Below, piece by piece: positions 46,782-55,972 of a DNA stretch of 64,000 nucleotides; the first letter of the stretch is position 1, and each line of letters starts with the position of its first letter. The position numbers and the translations under genes are program-made. The stretch is taken from assembly GCF_947498345.1 (NCBI RefSeq), contig NZ_CANMJY010000008.1, positions 62,001 to 126,000 on the forward strand. The letters are read 5' to 3'. This DNA comes from an uncultured Winogradskyella sp. Lineage in GTDB: Bacteria; Bacteroidota; Bacteroidia; Flavobacteriales; Flavobacteriaceae. Under the pieces are notes generated by a model that worked only from the letters and a program-made list of their open reading frames with translations, did no database searches and was not told the origin of the DNA.

Positions 46782-47495
46782 TTACTTTCTACGACGTTGG
46801 TTTTTGTTTCCACCACGTCCACCTTTTCCTTTTTGCTTAGAAAGACCTACTAATGGAGAAAGTTCTCTTTTCCCATACACTTCACCCTTCATAATCCACA
46901 CTTTCACACCTAATCTACCATAAGTAGTATGTGCTTCAACAAGAGCATAATCTATATCAGCTCTAAATGTGGATAACGGAATACGTCCTTCTTTGTAGTG
47001 CTCAGAACGTGCCATTTCAGCACCATTCAAACGACCACTAATTTGAATTTTAATTCCTTCAGCATTCATACGCATTGCTGCAGCTATAGCCATTTTTATT
47101 GCTCGTCTGTATGAGATTCGACTTTCAATTTGACGTGCAACACTTGCTGCAACTAAATGTGCATCTAGTTCAGGTCTTTTAATTTCAAAGATGTTCAATT
47201 GAACTTCTTTACCAGTAATCTTTTTAAGCTCTTCTTTTAACTTATCTACCTCTTGACCACCTTTACCGATAATAATACCTGGTCTAGCAGTAGTGATAGT
47301 AACGGTTACAAGTTTAAGCGTACGCTCAATAATTACTCTACTTACACTAGCTTTAGATAAACGCGCATGGATATACTTACGGATTTTATCATCCTCAGCA
47401 AGTTTATCTCCATAATCATTTCCGCCATACCAGTTAGATTCCCATCCTCTGATAATACCTAAGCGATTTCCGATTGGATTTGTCTTTTGTCCCAT
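46782..47495 (-). CDS. rpsC: 30S ribosomal protein S3
   Basis: 237 residues, uS3. [20 protein letters not shown], the KH domain [20 protein letters not shown] and the C-terminal signature region [20 protein letters not shown]. The tail is Lys/Arg/Gly-rich ([14 protein letters not shown]). Confidence 0.98.
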   Translation of the reverse strand: MGQKTNPIGNRLGIIRGWESNWYGGNDYGDKLAEDDKIRKYIHARLSKASVSRVIIERTLKLVTVTITTARPGIIIGKGGQEVDKLKEELKKITGKEVQLNIFEIKRPELDAHLVAASVARQIESRISYRRAIKMAIAAAMRMNAEGIKIQISGRLNGAEMARSEHYKEGRIPLSTFRADIDYALVEAHTTYGRLGVKVWIMKGEVYGKRELSPLVGLSKQKGKGGRGGNKNQRRRK

Positions 47496-47504
47496 ATCTC
47501 TATC

Positions 47505-47912
47505 TTAGCTTTGTGTTTTATTTAATGCATCTACAACCACTGTTACGTGATTAGAACGCTTTCTAATTCTGTGTGCTCTACCTTGAGGAGCTGGACGCAA
47601 TCTCTTTAACATAGATCCACCATCTACTCTAATCTCTTTAATGTAAAGCTTTGCTTCTTCTACGTCTGCATCTTCGTTTTTTGCTTGCCAGTTTGCTATC
47701 GCAGACATAACTAACTTTTCTAAACGACGAGACGCTTCCTTAGGGCTAAATCTAAGAATCTGAAGCGCTTTTTCTGCCTTTTGACCTCTTACTAAATCTG
47801 CTACTAATCGCATTTTTCTTGGAGATGTAGGACAGTTATTTAGCTTAGCAAAAGCAACTTGCTTTTTCTCCGCCTTAATAGCTTCCGCCATTTGTTTTTT
47901 ACGACTTCCCAT
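47505..47912 (-). CDS. rplV: 50S ribosomal protein L22
   Basis: 135 residues, uL22. After a basic 20-residue lead ([20 protein letters not shown]): [20 protein letters not shown], then [20 protein letters not shown] and [15 protein letters not shown]. The beta-hairpin that lines the exit tunnel is intact. Confidence 0.98.
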   Translation of the reverse strand: MGSRKKQMAEAIKAEKKQVAFAKLNNCPTSPRKMRLVADLVRGQKAEKALQILRFSPKEASRRLEKLVMSAIANWQAKNEDADVEEAKLYIKEIRVDGGSMLKRLRPAPQGRAHRIRKRSNHVTVVVDALNKTQS

Positions 47913-47917
47913 GATTC

Positions 47918-48196
47918 TTATTTTTTACCTTTATTCTTAGCACCTGCATGACCTCTAAATGATCGTGTTGGTGAAAATTCTCCTAATTTATGACCTACCA
48001 TGTTTTCAGTAACATATACTGGAACAAATTGACGACCATTGTGAACTGCTATAGTCTGACCAACGAAATCTGGAGAAATCATTGATGCTCTAGACCAAGT
48101 TTTGATAACCGTCTTTTTGTTTGAAGCTACATTTTCTGCAACTTTCTTTTCTAATTTATAATGGATATAAGGTCCTTTTTTTAATGAACGTGCCAT
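47918..48196 (-). CDS. rpsS: 30S ribosomal protein S19
   Basis: 92 residues, uS19. [40 protein letters not shown] and [20 protein letters not shown]. Confidence 0.98.
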   Translation of the reverse strand: MARSLKKGPYIHYKLEKKVAENVASNKKTVIKTWSRASMISPDFVGQTIAVHNGRQFVPVYVTENMVGHKLGEFSPTRSFRGHAGAKNKGKK

Positions 48197-48206
48197 ACTA
48201 TCTTAA

Positions 48207-49034
48207 TTATTTCTTTCTACGTTCTACAATATACTTGTTACTCGCTTTCGTCTTAGAACGCGTTCTATAACCTTTAGCAGGAATACCGTTTCTAGATCTT
48301 GGGTGACCACCTGAAGACTTACCTTCACCACCACCCATTGGGTGATCGACTGGATTCATCACAACTGGTCTTGTACGAGGACGTCTTCCTAACCATCTGC
48401 TTCTACCTGCTTTACCAGATACTAACAATTGATGATCTGAGTTAGAAATAACACCTATTGTAGCCATACATGTTGCTAATACCATTCTAGTTTCACCAGA
48501 AGGCAATTTAATTGTAGCAAACTTACCATCTCTAGCCATTAATTGAGCAAATGCACCAGCACTACGCGCCATAACAGCACCTTGCCCTGGGCGTAGCTCT
48601 ATACAAGAGATAATAGTACCTAGAGGTATTTCACTTAACGGCATTGCATTTCCAATTTCTGGAGCGATACCTTTTTCACCAGATACAATTTTTTGCCCTA
48701 CTTGTAAACCATTTTGAGCGATAACATAACGTTTCTCGCCATCTTGATAGTTTAATAAAGCAATAAATGCTGTTCTGTTTGGATCGTACTCAATTGTTTT
48801 AACTTCAGCTGGAACCCCAGTTTTATTACGTTTAAAATCAATGATACGATACTTCTTCTTATGACCACCACCTTTGTAGCGCATGGTCATTTTTCCTTGA
48901 CTGTTTCTACCACCAGTTCTTTTTTTCGGAGCAAGCAAGCTTTTCTCCGGCTTATCAGTAGTAATGGCGTCAAATCCATTTACTACTCTAAATCGCTGAG
49001 CTGATGTGATTGGTTTTAATTTTCTTACTGACAT
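48207..49034 (-). CDS. rplB: 50S ribosomal protein L2
   Basis: 275 residues, uL2. [40 protein letters not shown], and the peptidyl-transferase-proximal region [20 protein letters not shown] with its conserved histidine. Confidence 0.98.
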   Translation of the reverse strand: MSVRKLKPITSAQRFRVVNGFDAITTDKPEKSLLAPKKRTGGRNSQGKMTMRYKGGGHKKKYRIIDFKRNKTGVPAEVKTIEYDPNRTAFIALLNYQDGEKRYVIAQNGLQVGQKIVSGEKGIAPEIGNAMPLSEIPLGTIISCIELRPGQGAVMARSAGAFAQLMARDGKFATIKLPSGETRMVLATCMATIGVISNSDHQLLVSGKAGRSRWLGRRPRTRPVVMNPVDHPMGGGEGKSSGGHPRSRNGIPAKGYRTRSKTKASNKYIVERRKK

Positions 49035-49042
49035 AAGTCTAA

Positions 49043-49333
49043 TTACATGTTAGCGTATAAATCTATTGTTTCACCTTCCGCCAGTTGTACAATTGCTTTT
49101 TTAACAGCATTTGTTTTACCATGTTGAATACCAGTTTTTGTGTACTTAGTACTTCTATCTGGACGGACATTTATTGTACGAACCTTAGCTACAGAAACAC
49201 CATAAGCAGCTTCTACTGCTTTTTTGATTTCTACCTTGTTCGCCTTTGTATTCACCTCAAATGCATACGCATTTAACAACTCACTTTGCATGGTTGCTTT
49301 CTCTGTGATGATAGGTTTTATTAAGATACTCAT
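49043..49333 (-). CDS. rplW: 50S ribosomal protein L23
   Basis: 96 residues, uL23, at the tunnel exit. [40 protein letters not shown] and [18 protein letters not shown]. Confidence 0.98.
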   Translation of the reverse strand: MSILIKPIITEKATMQSELLNAYAFEVNTKANKVEIKKAVEAAYGVSVAKVRTINVRPDRSTKYTKTGIQHGKTNAVKKAIVQLAEGETIDLYANM

Positions 49334-49340
49334 CTGTGTT

Positions 49341-49970
49341 CTATTTACTTAAGTTCGATTCAATTCCTTCTAATGCACCTTCTAAAAGAATAACTTTATT
49401 AGCATTCATTATTTTGTAAGTGCTTAATTCTGAGCTGGTTACAACTTCAGAACCTTTAAAATTGCGTGATGACAAATATACATTATTATTTGAGTCACCC
49501 AACACAATAAGAGATTTTTTGTTTTCAACCTCTAATGCCTTTAAAACACTGATAAAGTTTTTAGTTTTTGGAGCATCAAAACTGAAGTCTTCCAATACCA
49601 TTATCGCCTTATCATTTGCTTTAATACTTAATGCTGATTTGCGTGCTAATCGCTTTACGTTTTTATTTAATTTAAAACCGTAATTTCTTGGTCTTGGACC
49701 AAACATACGACCACCACCTTTAAATACACCAGACTTAATAGAACCTGCACGTGCAGTACCTGTTCCCTTTTGTTTTTTAATCTTACGTGTACTACCAGCA
49801 ATTTCTGCTCTTTCTTTAGCCTTATGCGTTCCTTGTCTTTGATTTGCTAAGTATTGCTTAACATCTAAATAGACTGCATGATTGTTAGGCTCTATAGCGA
49901 ATACGTCTTTAGAAAGCTCAGCTTTTCTACCCGTATCTTTTCCGTTTATATCTAAAACTGCTACCTTCAT
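49341..49970 (-). CDS. rplD: 50S ribosomal protein L4
   Basis: 209 residues, uL4. The extended tunnel loop is present ([60 protein letters not shown]). In E. coli L4 represses its own S10 operon by transcription termination in the leader; here a leader hairpin precedes rplC. Its start overlaps the rplC stop by one base. Confidence 0.98.
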   Translation of the reverse strand: MKVAVLDINGKDTGRKAELSKDVFAIEPNNHAVYLDVKQYLANQRQGTHKAKERAEIAGSTRKIKKQKGTGTARAGSIKSGVFKGGGRMFGPRPRNYGFKLNKNVKRLARKSALSIKANDKAIMVLEDFSFDAPKTKNFISVLKALEVENKKSLIVLGDSNNNVYLSSRNFKGSEVVTSSELSTYKIMNANKVILLEGALEGIESNLSK

Positions 49971-50587
49971 TACTTCTCAATAATTACATAAGAGTTTTTG
50001 TGACCAGGAACACATCCTTTTACAACAAGTAAATTCTTTTCAGGAACTACTTTATAAACTCTTAAATTTTGAACTTTAACTGTTTCACCACCCATTCTTC
50101 CGGCCATTTTCATTCCTTTGAATACTCTCGCAGGATAAGAAGCTGCACCAATAGAACCTGGAGCTCTTAAACGATTGTGCTGACCATGCGTTGCTTGACC
50201 TACACCTCCAAAATTGTGACGCTTTACTACACCTTGAAAACCTTTACCTTTTGAAGTTCCTGAAACATCAACAAACTCACCTTCGATAAATTGTTCTACT
50301 GTGATAGCATCACCTAATTTGTACTCCGCATCAAAACCTTTAAATTCTACGACTTTGCGTTTAACAGAAGTACCCGCTTTCTTCGCATGACCAATGTCAG
50401 CTTTAGTAGCGCTTTTTTCTGTCGCGTCATCGAAACCTAATTGAAGGGCATTATAACCATCAACTTCTTCAGTTCTGACTTGGGTAACGATACATGGCCC
50501 AGCTTCGATTACTGTACATGGAACATTTTTTCCATTTTCATCAAAGATGCTGGTCATACCGATTTTTTTTCCAATTAACCCAGACAT
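49970..50587 (-). CDS. rplC: 50S ribosomal protein L3
   Basis: 205 residues, uL3. [40 protein letters not shown] and [20 protein letters not shown]. First gene after the hairpin in the rpsJ-rplC gap. Only about 30 AT-rich bases lie between the hairpin and its ATG, so it has little room for a promoter of its own and depends on read-through from rpsJ. Confidence 0.98.
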   Translation of the reverse strand: MSGLIGKKIGMTSIFDENGKNVPCTVIEAGPCIVTQVRTEEVDGYNALQLGFDDATEKSATKADIGHAKKAGTSVKRKVVEFKGFDAEYKLGDAITVEQFIEGEFVDVSGTSKGKGFQGVVKRHNFGGVGQATHGQHNRLRAPGSIGAASYPARVFKGMKMAGRMGGETVKVQNLRVYKVVPEKNLLVVKGCVPGHKNSYVIIEK

Positions 50588-50615
50588 ATTTATTTATTAT
50601 TAATTATTATTCTTT

Positions 50616-50657
50616 ATTAAAAATTCAAGGCTGAAAAATACGTTTCAGCCTTGAATT
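50616..50657 (-). terminator. Hairpin terminator / attenuator between rpsJ and rplC
   Basis: Minus-strand arms AATTCAAGGCTGAAA and TTTCAGCCTTGAATT (15 perfect pairs, six-base loop) followed by TTTAATAAAG, so that five Ts are contiguous at the 3' side. It is in the middle of a ribosomal operon, 75 bases after the rpsJ stop. The TGA of a possible leader ORF lies in the 5' arm. Confidence 0.8.
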
Positions 50658-50698
50658 GTATTTTTTACCGTTTTTCCTTTGCTCGCAGCTCCAGACAT
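50645..50698 (-). CDS. Possible 17-residue leader peptide before rplC
   Basis: ATG at 50698 reads MSGAASKGKTVKNTIQG and stops with TGA at 50647-50645, inside the 5' arm of the hairpin. It starts 34 bases after the rpsJ stop. A ribosome finishing this peptide would cover the 5' arm and could stop the terminator from forming. The first three residues match those of L3 (MSG), but there is no further similarity. An ORF this short can occur by chance, so confidence is limited. Confidence 0.35.
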   Translation of the reverse strand: MSGAASKGKTVKNTIQG

Positions 50699-50705
50699 GT
50701 ATTTG

Positions 50706-50721
50706 AGAGCATATTATTGCT
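50706..50721 (-). promoter_or_regulatory. Small hairpin upstream of the leader ORF
   Basis: Minus-strand GAGCA, six bases, TGCTC. The TGCTC arm can instead pair with a second GAGCA at 50680-50684, inside the leader ORF, so two exclusive foldings are possible. Purely a sequence observation. Confidence 0.35.
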
Positions 50722-50731
50722 CAATCTTTCA

Positions 50732-51037
50732 TTACACCTTTATCTCAACTTCAACTCCACTTGGTAATTCAAGTTTCATTAAAGCATCAATTGTTTTAGA
50801 AGACGAAGAGTAAATATCTAATAATCTCTTGTAAGAGCTTAATTGAAATTGTTCTCTAGACTTCTTATTTACGTGAGGCGAACGTAACACAGTGAAAATT
50901 TTCTTGTGTGTAGGCAACGGAATTGGTCCCGTTACAACAGCTCCTGTGCTTTTTACTGTTTTTACAATCTTATCAGCAGACTTGTCAACTAAATTATGAT
51001 CGTAAGACTTTAATTTTATTCTAATTTTTTGACTCAT
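50732..51037 (-). CDS. rpsJ: 30S ribosomal protein S10
   Basis: 101 residues, uS10 (NusE). [40 protein letters not shown] and [20 protein letters not shown]. It closes the str part (rpsL-rpsG-fusA-rpsJ); no tuf gene separates it from fusA. As NusE it also takes part in antitermination, which is relevant to the hairpin that follows it. Confidence 0.98.
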   Translation of the reverse strand: MSQKIRIKLKSYDHNLVDKSADKIVKTVKSTGAVVTGPIPLPTHKKIFTVLRSPHVNKKSREQFQLSSYKRLLDIYSSSSKTIDALMKLELPSGVEVEIKV

Positions 51038-51049
51038 TTTCTTTTAGTT

Positions 51050-53176
51050 TTAAGCTTCTACGCCTTTTGCTGCTGCAATTACTTCCTCTGATATATTTCT
51101 AGGAGTTTCAGCATAGTGTGAAAATTCCATTGTTGATGTTGCTCTACCTGAAGATAGTGTTCTTAATGTAGTTACATATCCAAACATTTCTGATAATGGC
51201 ACTGTAGCTTTTACAGTTTTTGCACCAGCTCTATCTCCCATTTCACTTACCTGACCACGACGACGGTTTAAGTCACCTACGATATCACCCATGTTTTCTT
51301 CTGGAGTAATAACTTCAAGTTTCATGATTGGTTCCATAATTACAGCTTTAGCAGCCTTAGCAGCATTTTTGAATCCTAACTTAGCAGCTAATTCGAAAGA
51401 TAACTGATCCGAATCCACATCGTGATAAGAACCATCTGTTAAGGTTACTTTCATAGCGTCTACTTCATAACCAGCTAATGGACCATTTACCATTGCCATT
51501 TTGAATCCTTTTTCAACTGAAGGAACAAATTCCTTAGGAACATTACCACCTTTAATTTCTGAAACAAATTCTAATCCTGTTTTACCTTCTTCAGCTGGCT
51601 CTAATGTAAAAACAATATCTGCAAACTTACCACGTCCACCAGATTGTTTCTTATAAACTTCTCTGTGTTCTGCACGTTGTGTAATTGCTTCTTTGTACTC
51701 AACTTGAGGTTGCCCTTGGTTAACTTCTACCTTAAACTCACGCTTCAAACGGTCTACAATAATATCTAAGTGAAGCTCACCCATTCCAGAAATAATAGTC
51801 TGTCCTGAAGCTTCGTCTGTTCTTGCAGTAAATGTTGGATCCTCTTCAGATAACTTAGCTAATGCCATACCTAATTTATCAACATCTGCTTTAGTTTTAG
51901 GTTCCACAGCAATACCAATTACTGGGTCTGGGAAATCCATAGATTCTAAAACAATAGGATGCTTTTCATCAGACATAGTATCACCAGTCTTAATGTCTTT
52001 AAATCCTACTGCAGCACCAATATCACCAGCTTCGATAAATTCGATAGCATTTTGTTTATTAGAGTGCATTTGATAGATACGAGATATACGTTCTTTCTTA
52101 CCTGAACGATTGTTTAAGATATAAGAACCCGCATCAAGACGACCAGAATAAGCTCTAAAGAATGCTAAACGTCCTACGAAAGGATCTGTAGCAATCTTAA
52201 ATGCTAATGCTGAGAATGGTTCTTTAACGTCTGGCTTACGAATGATTTCGTTACCAGTATTAGGGTCTGTACCAGTAATACCTTCTTTATCAGTTGGAGA
52301 AGGCAGGTAACGACATACAGCATCTAATAAGAACTGTACACCTTTATTTTTAAATGCAGAACCGCAAATCATTGGAATAATAGCCATATCCATTACAGCA
52401 GCTCTAAGTGCAGCATGCACTTCTTCTTCTGTAATAGAATCCTCATCTTCCATAAATTTTTCTAAAAGATTTTCATCGTAACTAGCAACTTCTTCAATAA
52501 GATTTGCTCTTAACTCAGCTGCTTCCGCTTTCAATTCTTCAGGAATATCAATAACATCGAAAGTCGCCCCTTGAGTTTCATCGTGCCATACAATCGCACG
52601 GTTCTTTACTAAATCTACGATACCTTTAAAGTCAACCTCATCACCAATATTCATTACAATTGGCACTGCATTAGACTTCAACATATCTTTTACTTGCTGA
52701 CATACAGCCATAAAGTTAGATCCTTGACGATCCATTTTATTAACGAAACCAATTCTTGGAACTTTATAATTATCAGCTAGTCTCCAGTTAGTTTCAGATT
52801 GTGGTTCTACACCATCAACTGCACTAAACAAGAATACTAAACCATCTAATACACGTAATGAACGGTTTACCTCAACCGTAAAGTCAACGTGACCTGGAGT
52901 ATCTATAATATTAAAGTGATATCCTTTAGTATCTGGAGTTGGCTGACCGTTTTCCATTGGAAAATTCCATGTACAAGTTGTCGCTGCAGAAGTAATTGTA
53001 ATACCTCTTTCTTGTTCTTGCTCCATCCAGTCCATAGTAGCTGCACCATCATGCACTTCACCAATTTTGTGAGACACACCTGTGTAATAAAGGATACGCT
53101 CTGTTGTTGTGGTTTTTCCTGCGTCAATGTGCGCAGCAATACCTATATTTCTTGTAAATTTTAAATCTCTTGCCAT
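51050..53176 (-). CDS. fusA: Elongation factor G
   Basis: 708 residues. Ribosomal translocase GTPase. G motifs: [28 protein letters not shown] and [12 protein letters not shown]; domain IV region [11 protein letters not shown], followed by [20 protein letters not shown]. All five domains present at normal length. Twelve bases before rpsJ. Confidence 0.98.
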   Translation of the reverse strand: MARDLKFTRNIGIAAHIDAGKTTTTERILYYTGVSHKIGEVHDGAATMDWMEQEQERGITITSAATTCTWNFPMENGQPTPDTKGYHFNIIDTPGHVDFTVEVNRSLRVLDGLVFLFSAVDGVEPQSETNWRLADNYKVPRIGFVNKMDRQGSNFMAVCQQVKDMLKSNAVPIVMNIGDEVDFKGIVDLVKNRAIVWHDETQGATFDVIDIPEELKAEAAELRANLIEEVASYDENLLEKFMEDEDSITEEEVHAALRAAVMDMAIIPMICGSAFKNKGVQFLLDAVCRYLPSPTDKEGITGTDPNTGNEIIRKPDVKEPFSALAFKIATDPFVGRLAFFRAYSGRLDAGSYILNNRSGKKERISRIYQMHSNKQNAIEFIEAGDIGAAVGFKDIKTGDTMSDEKHPIVLESMDFPDPVIGIAVEPKTKADVDKLGMALAKLSEEDPTFTARTDEASGQTIISGMGELHLDIIVDRLKREFKVEVNQGQPQVEYKEAITQRAEHREVYKKQSGGRGKFADIVFTLEPAEEGKTGLEFVSEIKGGNVPKEFVPSVEKGFKMAMVNGPLAGYEVDAMKVTLTDGSYHDVDSDQLSFELAAKLGFKNAAKAAKAVIMEPIMKLEVITPEENMGDIVGDLNRRRGQVSEMGDRAGAKTVKATVPLSEMFGYVTTLRTLSSGRATSTMEFSHYAETPRNISEEVIAAAKGVEA

Positions 53177-53182
53177 TTCTAA

Positions 53183-53659
53183 TTAAAATCTAAAGTGTGA
53201 GAATGCTTTGTTTGCTTCTGCCATTTTATGAGTATCAACTCTTTTCTTAACGGCAGCACCTTCTTCTTTAGCTGCAGCTAATATTTCTGCTGCTAAACGT
53301 TGTGCCATAGATTTTTCGTTTCTTTTACGTGCGTAGCCAATTAACCACTTCATCGCAGTTGAAACCTTACGGTCTGGACGAATTTGCATAGGGATTTGGA
53401 ATGTAGCACCACCTACACGACGACTACGTACTTCTACGTGAGGCATCACATTAGATAAAGCTTCTTTCCAGGTTTCCAAGGCTGTTTTTTCGTCATCATT
53501 CTTTTTCTCCTCAACAATATCAATTGCATCGTAGAATACTTTAAAAGCTACAGACTTTTTACCGTCCCACATCATCATGTTAACAAAACGCGTTACTAAC
53601 TGATCATTAAATCTTGGGTCTGGTAAAAGCGGTCTCTTTTTTGCTGCTCTTTTTCTCAT
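53183..53659 (-). CDS. rpsG: 30S ribosomal protein S7
   Basis: 158 residues, uS7. [40 protein letters not shown] and [20 protein letters not shown]; ends [12 protein letters not shown]. 22 bases after rpsL. Confidence 0.98.
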   Translation of the reverse strand: MRKRAAKKRPLLPDPRFNDQLVTRFVNMMMWDGKKSVAFKVFYDAIDIVEEKKNDDEKTALETWKEALSNVMPHVEVRSRRVGGATFQIPMQIRPDRKVSTAMKWLIGYARKRNEKSMAQRLAAEILAAAKEEGAAVKKRVDTHKMAEANKAFSHFRF

Positions 53660-53681
53660 GTCTTCTTCTTAAAGTTTTAAA

Positions 53682-54056
53682 TTACTTTTTAGGGCGTTTT
53701 GCACCATACTTAGATCTACGTTGAGTCCTTCCAGCTACACCTGCTGTATCCAAAGCACCACGAACGATGTGATATCTAACACCTGGCAAATCTTTTACCC
53801 TTCCACCTCTAACCAATACTATCGAGTGCTCTTGTAAGTTGTGACCTTCTCCACCGATGTATGCATTTACTTCGTTTCCGTTTGTTAAACGTACCCTTGC
53901 CACCTTACGCATTGCTGAGTTAGGTTTTTTAGGTGTCGTTGTATAAACACGAGTACATACACCACGTCTCTGAGGACACGAATCTAAAGCAGCCGATTTA
54001 CTCTTCTTGGTTATTTTGGCTCTTCCTTTTCGTACTAATTGTGAAATTGTTGGCAT
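53682..54056 (-). CDS. rpsL: 30S ribosomal protein S12
   Basis: 124 residues, uS12, decoding centre. [40 protein letters not shown] and [20 protein letters not shown]. The lysines that are changed in streptomycin-resistant mutants (the KK in TPKKPN and the K in GRVKD) are unaltered. First gene of the ribosomal super-cluster, read from the promoter at 54102-54132. Confidence 0.98.
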   Translation of the reverse strand: MPTISQLVRKGRAKITKKSKSAALDSCPQRRGVCTRVYTTTPKKPNSAMRKVARVRLTNGNEVNAYIGGEGHNLQEHSIVLVRGGRVKDLPGVRYHIVRGALDTAGVAGRTQRRSKYGAKRPKK

Positions 54057-54082
54057 ATATTTCTATATAAAATTTTATTTAA

Positions 54083-54098
54083 CCCTCACTTTTGAGGG
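54083..54098 (-). promoter_or_regulatory. Hairpin at the 5' end of the rpsL transcript
   Basis: Minus-strand CCCTCA, AAAG, TGAGGG: six perfect GC-rich pairs around a four-base loop, starting only four bases after the -7 box. The predicted transcription start falls at or inside its left arm. It may be a stability element or, if the start is further downstream, a relic. Confidence 0.5.
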
Positions 54099-54101
54099 CT
54101 G

Positions 54102-54132
54102 CAAAGGTAGGAATATATATTTATTATTCAAA
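54102..54132 (-). promoter_or_regulatory. Main promoter of the str-S10-spc ribosomal cluster
   Basis: Minus-strand TTTG (54129-54132), exactly 19 bases, then TACCTTTG (54102-54109). This is a near-perfect Bacteroidota housekeeping promoter, the best in the window, 45 bases before the rpsL ATG. Confidence 0.8.
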
Positions 54133-54234
54133 TAGTTGAGAATTTATTTTTCAAAGAAATATTACGATTCATTTTTTACATATATATAATGGTCTATTTT
54201 TACGTTATCATTTGAGTTATTCCATATAGATTTA

Positions 54235-55920
54235 ATGACTTTTATTCGACGATTTATTATACTTCTACTTTTGATTTTTTCAAACCATAACCTAGGTCAA
54301 TCTATTGGTTTAAAAGTTACTGGCGAAAATGAAGCAAAAACTACTGTTATAGATTCTGTAGGGTATATTACATCTTTTAAGAACTATATCAGTCTTGAGA
54401 AAGAATTAAATAGTTTAAAAAATAAGCTGAATCGTTTAGGCTACATCGACACAAGTATTGACAGCATCACCAAGCTAAATGACAGCTTATTTAACGCTCA
54501 ATTATCTTTAGGCATAAAGGTTAGTAGAATTAGAATTCAATATGATTTAAAATTTAATGCTGAATTATTGAATTTTATCAACCATAAAAAGGGTGATAAT
54601 TTCTTTGAGCTGGATATTGCAGAACTTGAAAGCTCTCTAAATGAACTAAATTCAAAAATAGCAGAACAAGGAGATCCTTTTTCAAGTTTGCAACTTATAA
54701 ACATCTCTAAGTTGAATTCTGATTTGATTTCCGCTGATTTAAAAATCACAAATAACCAAAAGCGACGCATCGATAAAATCATTGTAAAAGGTTACGAAAA
54801 GTTTCCGAAGTCTTATATAAAACGTTTTTTAAAATTAAGAACAGGAAAATCTTTTAACTTAAATGCGATTAGAGATAATGTTGAGCTTCTGGAAGATCTA
54901 CGATTTGCGAATAAAATTAAAGATCCCGAAGTGCTTTTTACTAAAGATTCTACTACACTCTACTTATATGTAGAGAAAACTAAAATCAATAACTTTGATG
55001 GTTTTCTGGGTTTTGGAACTAACGAAAACACCAATAAAATTGAATTTGATGGTTATTTAGATTTAAGGCTTATTAATAATTTAAACTTTGGCGAAACTCT
55101 AAACTTATTTTACAAAAGTGATGAAATAGACCAACAGACCTTTAGAGTAGATGCTGATTTACCTTATTTATTTGGTTCGCCAGTTGGGTTGCAAGTCGGG
55201 CTAAAAATTTTCAGAAAAGACTCCACTTTTTTAAATGCTACTCAATATGCTAAAGTTAACTATCAGATTAATGCAAAACACCGAATTGGATTAGGTATTA
55301 CCTCAACCAATTCAACAAACCTCCTGGAAAATGATACTGCTTTACTAAATGATTATACATCTAATTTCTACACTCTAAATTACAACCATACTAAAGCGCA
55401 ATTTTACGACCCTCTTTTCCCAATTAATTTTTGGTTTGATTTCTCTTCTGGTTTTGGGGACAGAAGCAATGACTTTGGAAAACAAACACAAAGCGTTTTT
55501 AATTTAGATACCTATAAAATTTTTAACCTTAATAATAAAAATAGTGTTTATACCAGATTTAATGGAGCTCTTTTAACTTCTGATGATTACCTAGACAACG
55601 AATTATTTCGATTTGGTGGTATAAACTCCATTAGAGGTTTTGAAGAAAACAGCCTGGTAGCCAATCTTTACGGTGTTATTAACACAGAATACCGATATCG
55701 ATTAAGCAGTAGCATTTATGTACATTCGGTATTAGATGCAGCCTATTTTGAAAATCAAATCACTGACACGAGAGAGAAACTCTTTGGTTTTGGTTTTGGT
55801 CTTGGTTTACTAACCAATGCTGGTTTATTTCGTTTAAACTATTCTAGTGGAAAATCCGAAAACAGACAGTTTAGATTGTCTGACTCTAAAGTTCATGTGA
55901 GTTTAACAGCTACGTTTTGA
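54235..55920 (+). CDS. Omp85/BamA-TamA family outer-membrane protein with few POTRA domains
   Basis: 561 residues. A signal peptide ends near NLGQ. Residues about 90-250 look like two POTRA-type domains (KVSRIRIQYDLKF and KRRIDKIIVKGYEKFPKSYI). The rest is a 16-strand Omp85 barrel with the lid-loop motif FRFGGINSIRGFEEN (about 460, equivalent to VRGF/Y) and a final aromatic residue (SLTATF). It is shorter than BamA, which has five POTRAs, so it is more likely a TamA-like or two-partner-type exporter. No passenger gene is obvious beside it. Confidence 0.85.
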   Translation: MTFIRRFIILLLLIFSNHNLGQSIGLKVTGENEAKTTVIDSVGYITSFKNYISLEKELNSLKNKLNRLGYIDTSIDSITKLNDSLFNAQLSLGIKVSRIRIQYDLKFNAELLNFINHKKGDNFFELDIAELESSLNELNSKIAEQGDPFSSLQLINISKLNSDLISADLKITNNQKRRIDKIIVKGYEKFPKSYIKRFLKLRTGKSFNLNAIRDNVELLEDLRFANKIKDPEVLFTKDSTTLYLYVEKTKINNFDGFLGFGTNENTNKIEFDGYLDLRLINNLNFGETLNLFYKSDEIDQQTFRVDADLPYLFGSPVGLQVGLKIFRKDSTFLNATQYAKVNYQINAKHRIGLGITSTNSTNLLENDTALLNDYTSNFYTLNYNHTKAQFYDPLFPINFWFDFSSGFGDRSNDFGKQTQSVFNLDTYKIFNLNNKNSVYTRFNGALLTSDDYLDNELFRFGGINSIRGFEENSLVANLYGVINTEYRYRLSSSIYVHSVLDAAYFENQITDTREKLFGFGFGLGLLTNAGLFRLNYSSGKSENRQFRLSDSKVHVSLTATF

Positions 55921-55947
55921 TTTGTAAAAAATTATATGGTAAATTTG
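55916..55947 (+). promoter_or_regulatory. Promoter of the arylsulfotransferase-like gene
   Basis: TTTG at 55916-55919 overlapping the end of the previous gene, 20 bases, then TAAATTTG at 55940-55947; 25 bases before the ATG. Confidence 0.6.
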
Positions 55948-55972
55948 CGATGCTAAGAAAAAGAAAAATACT

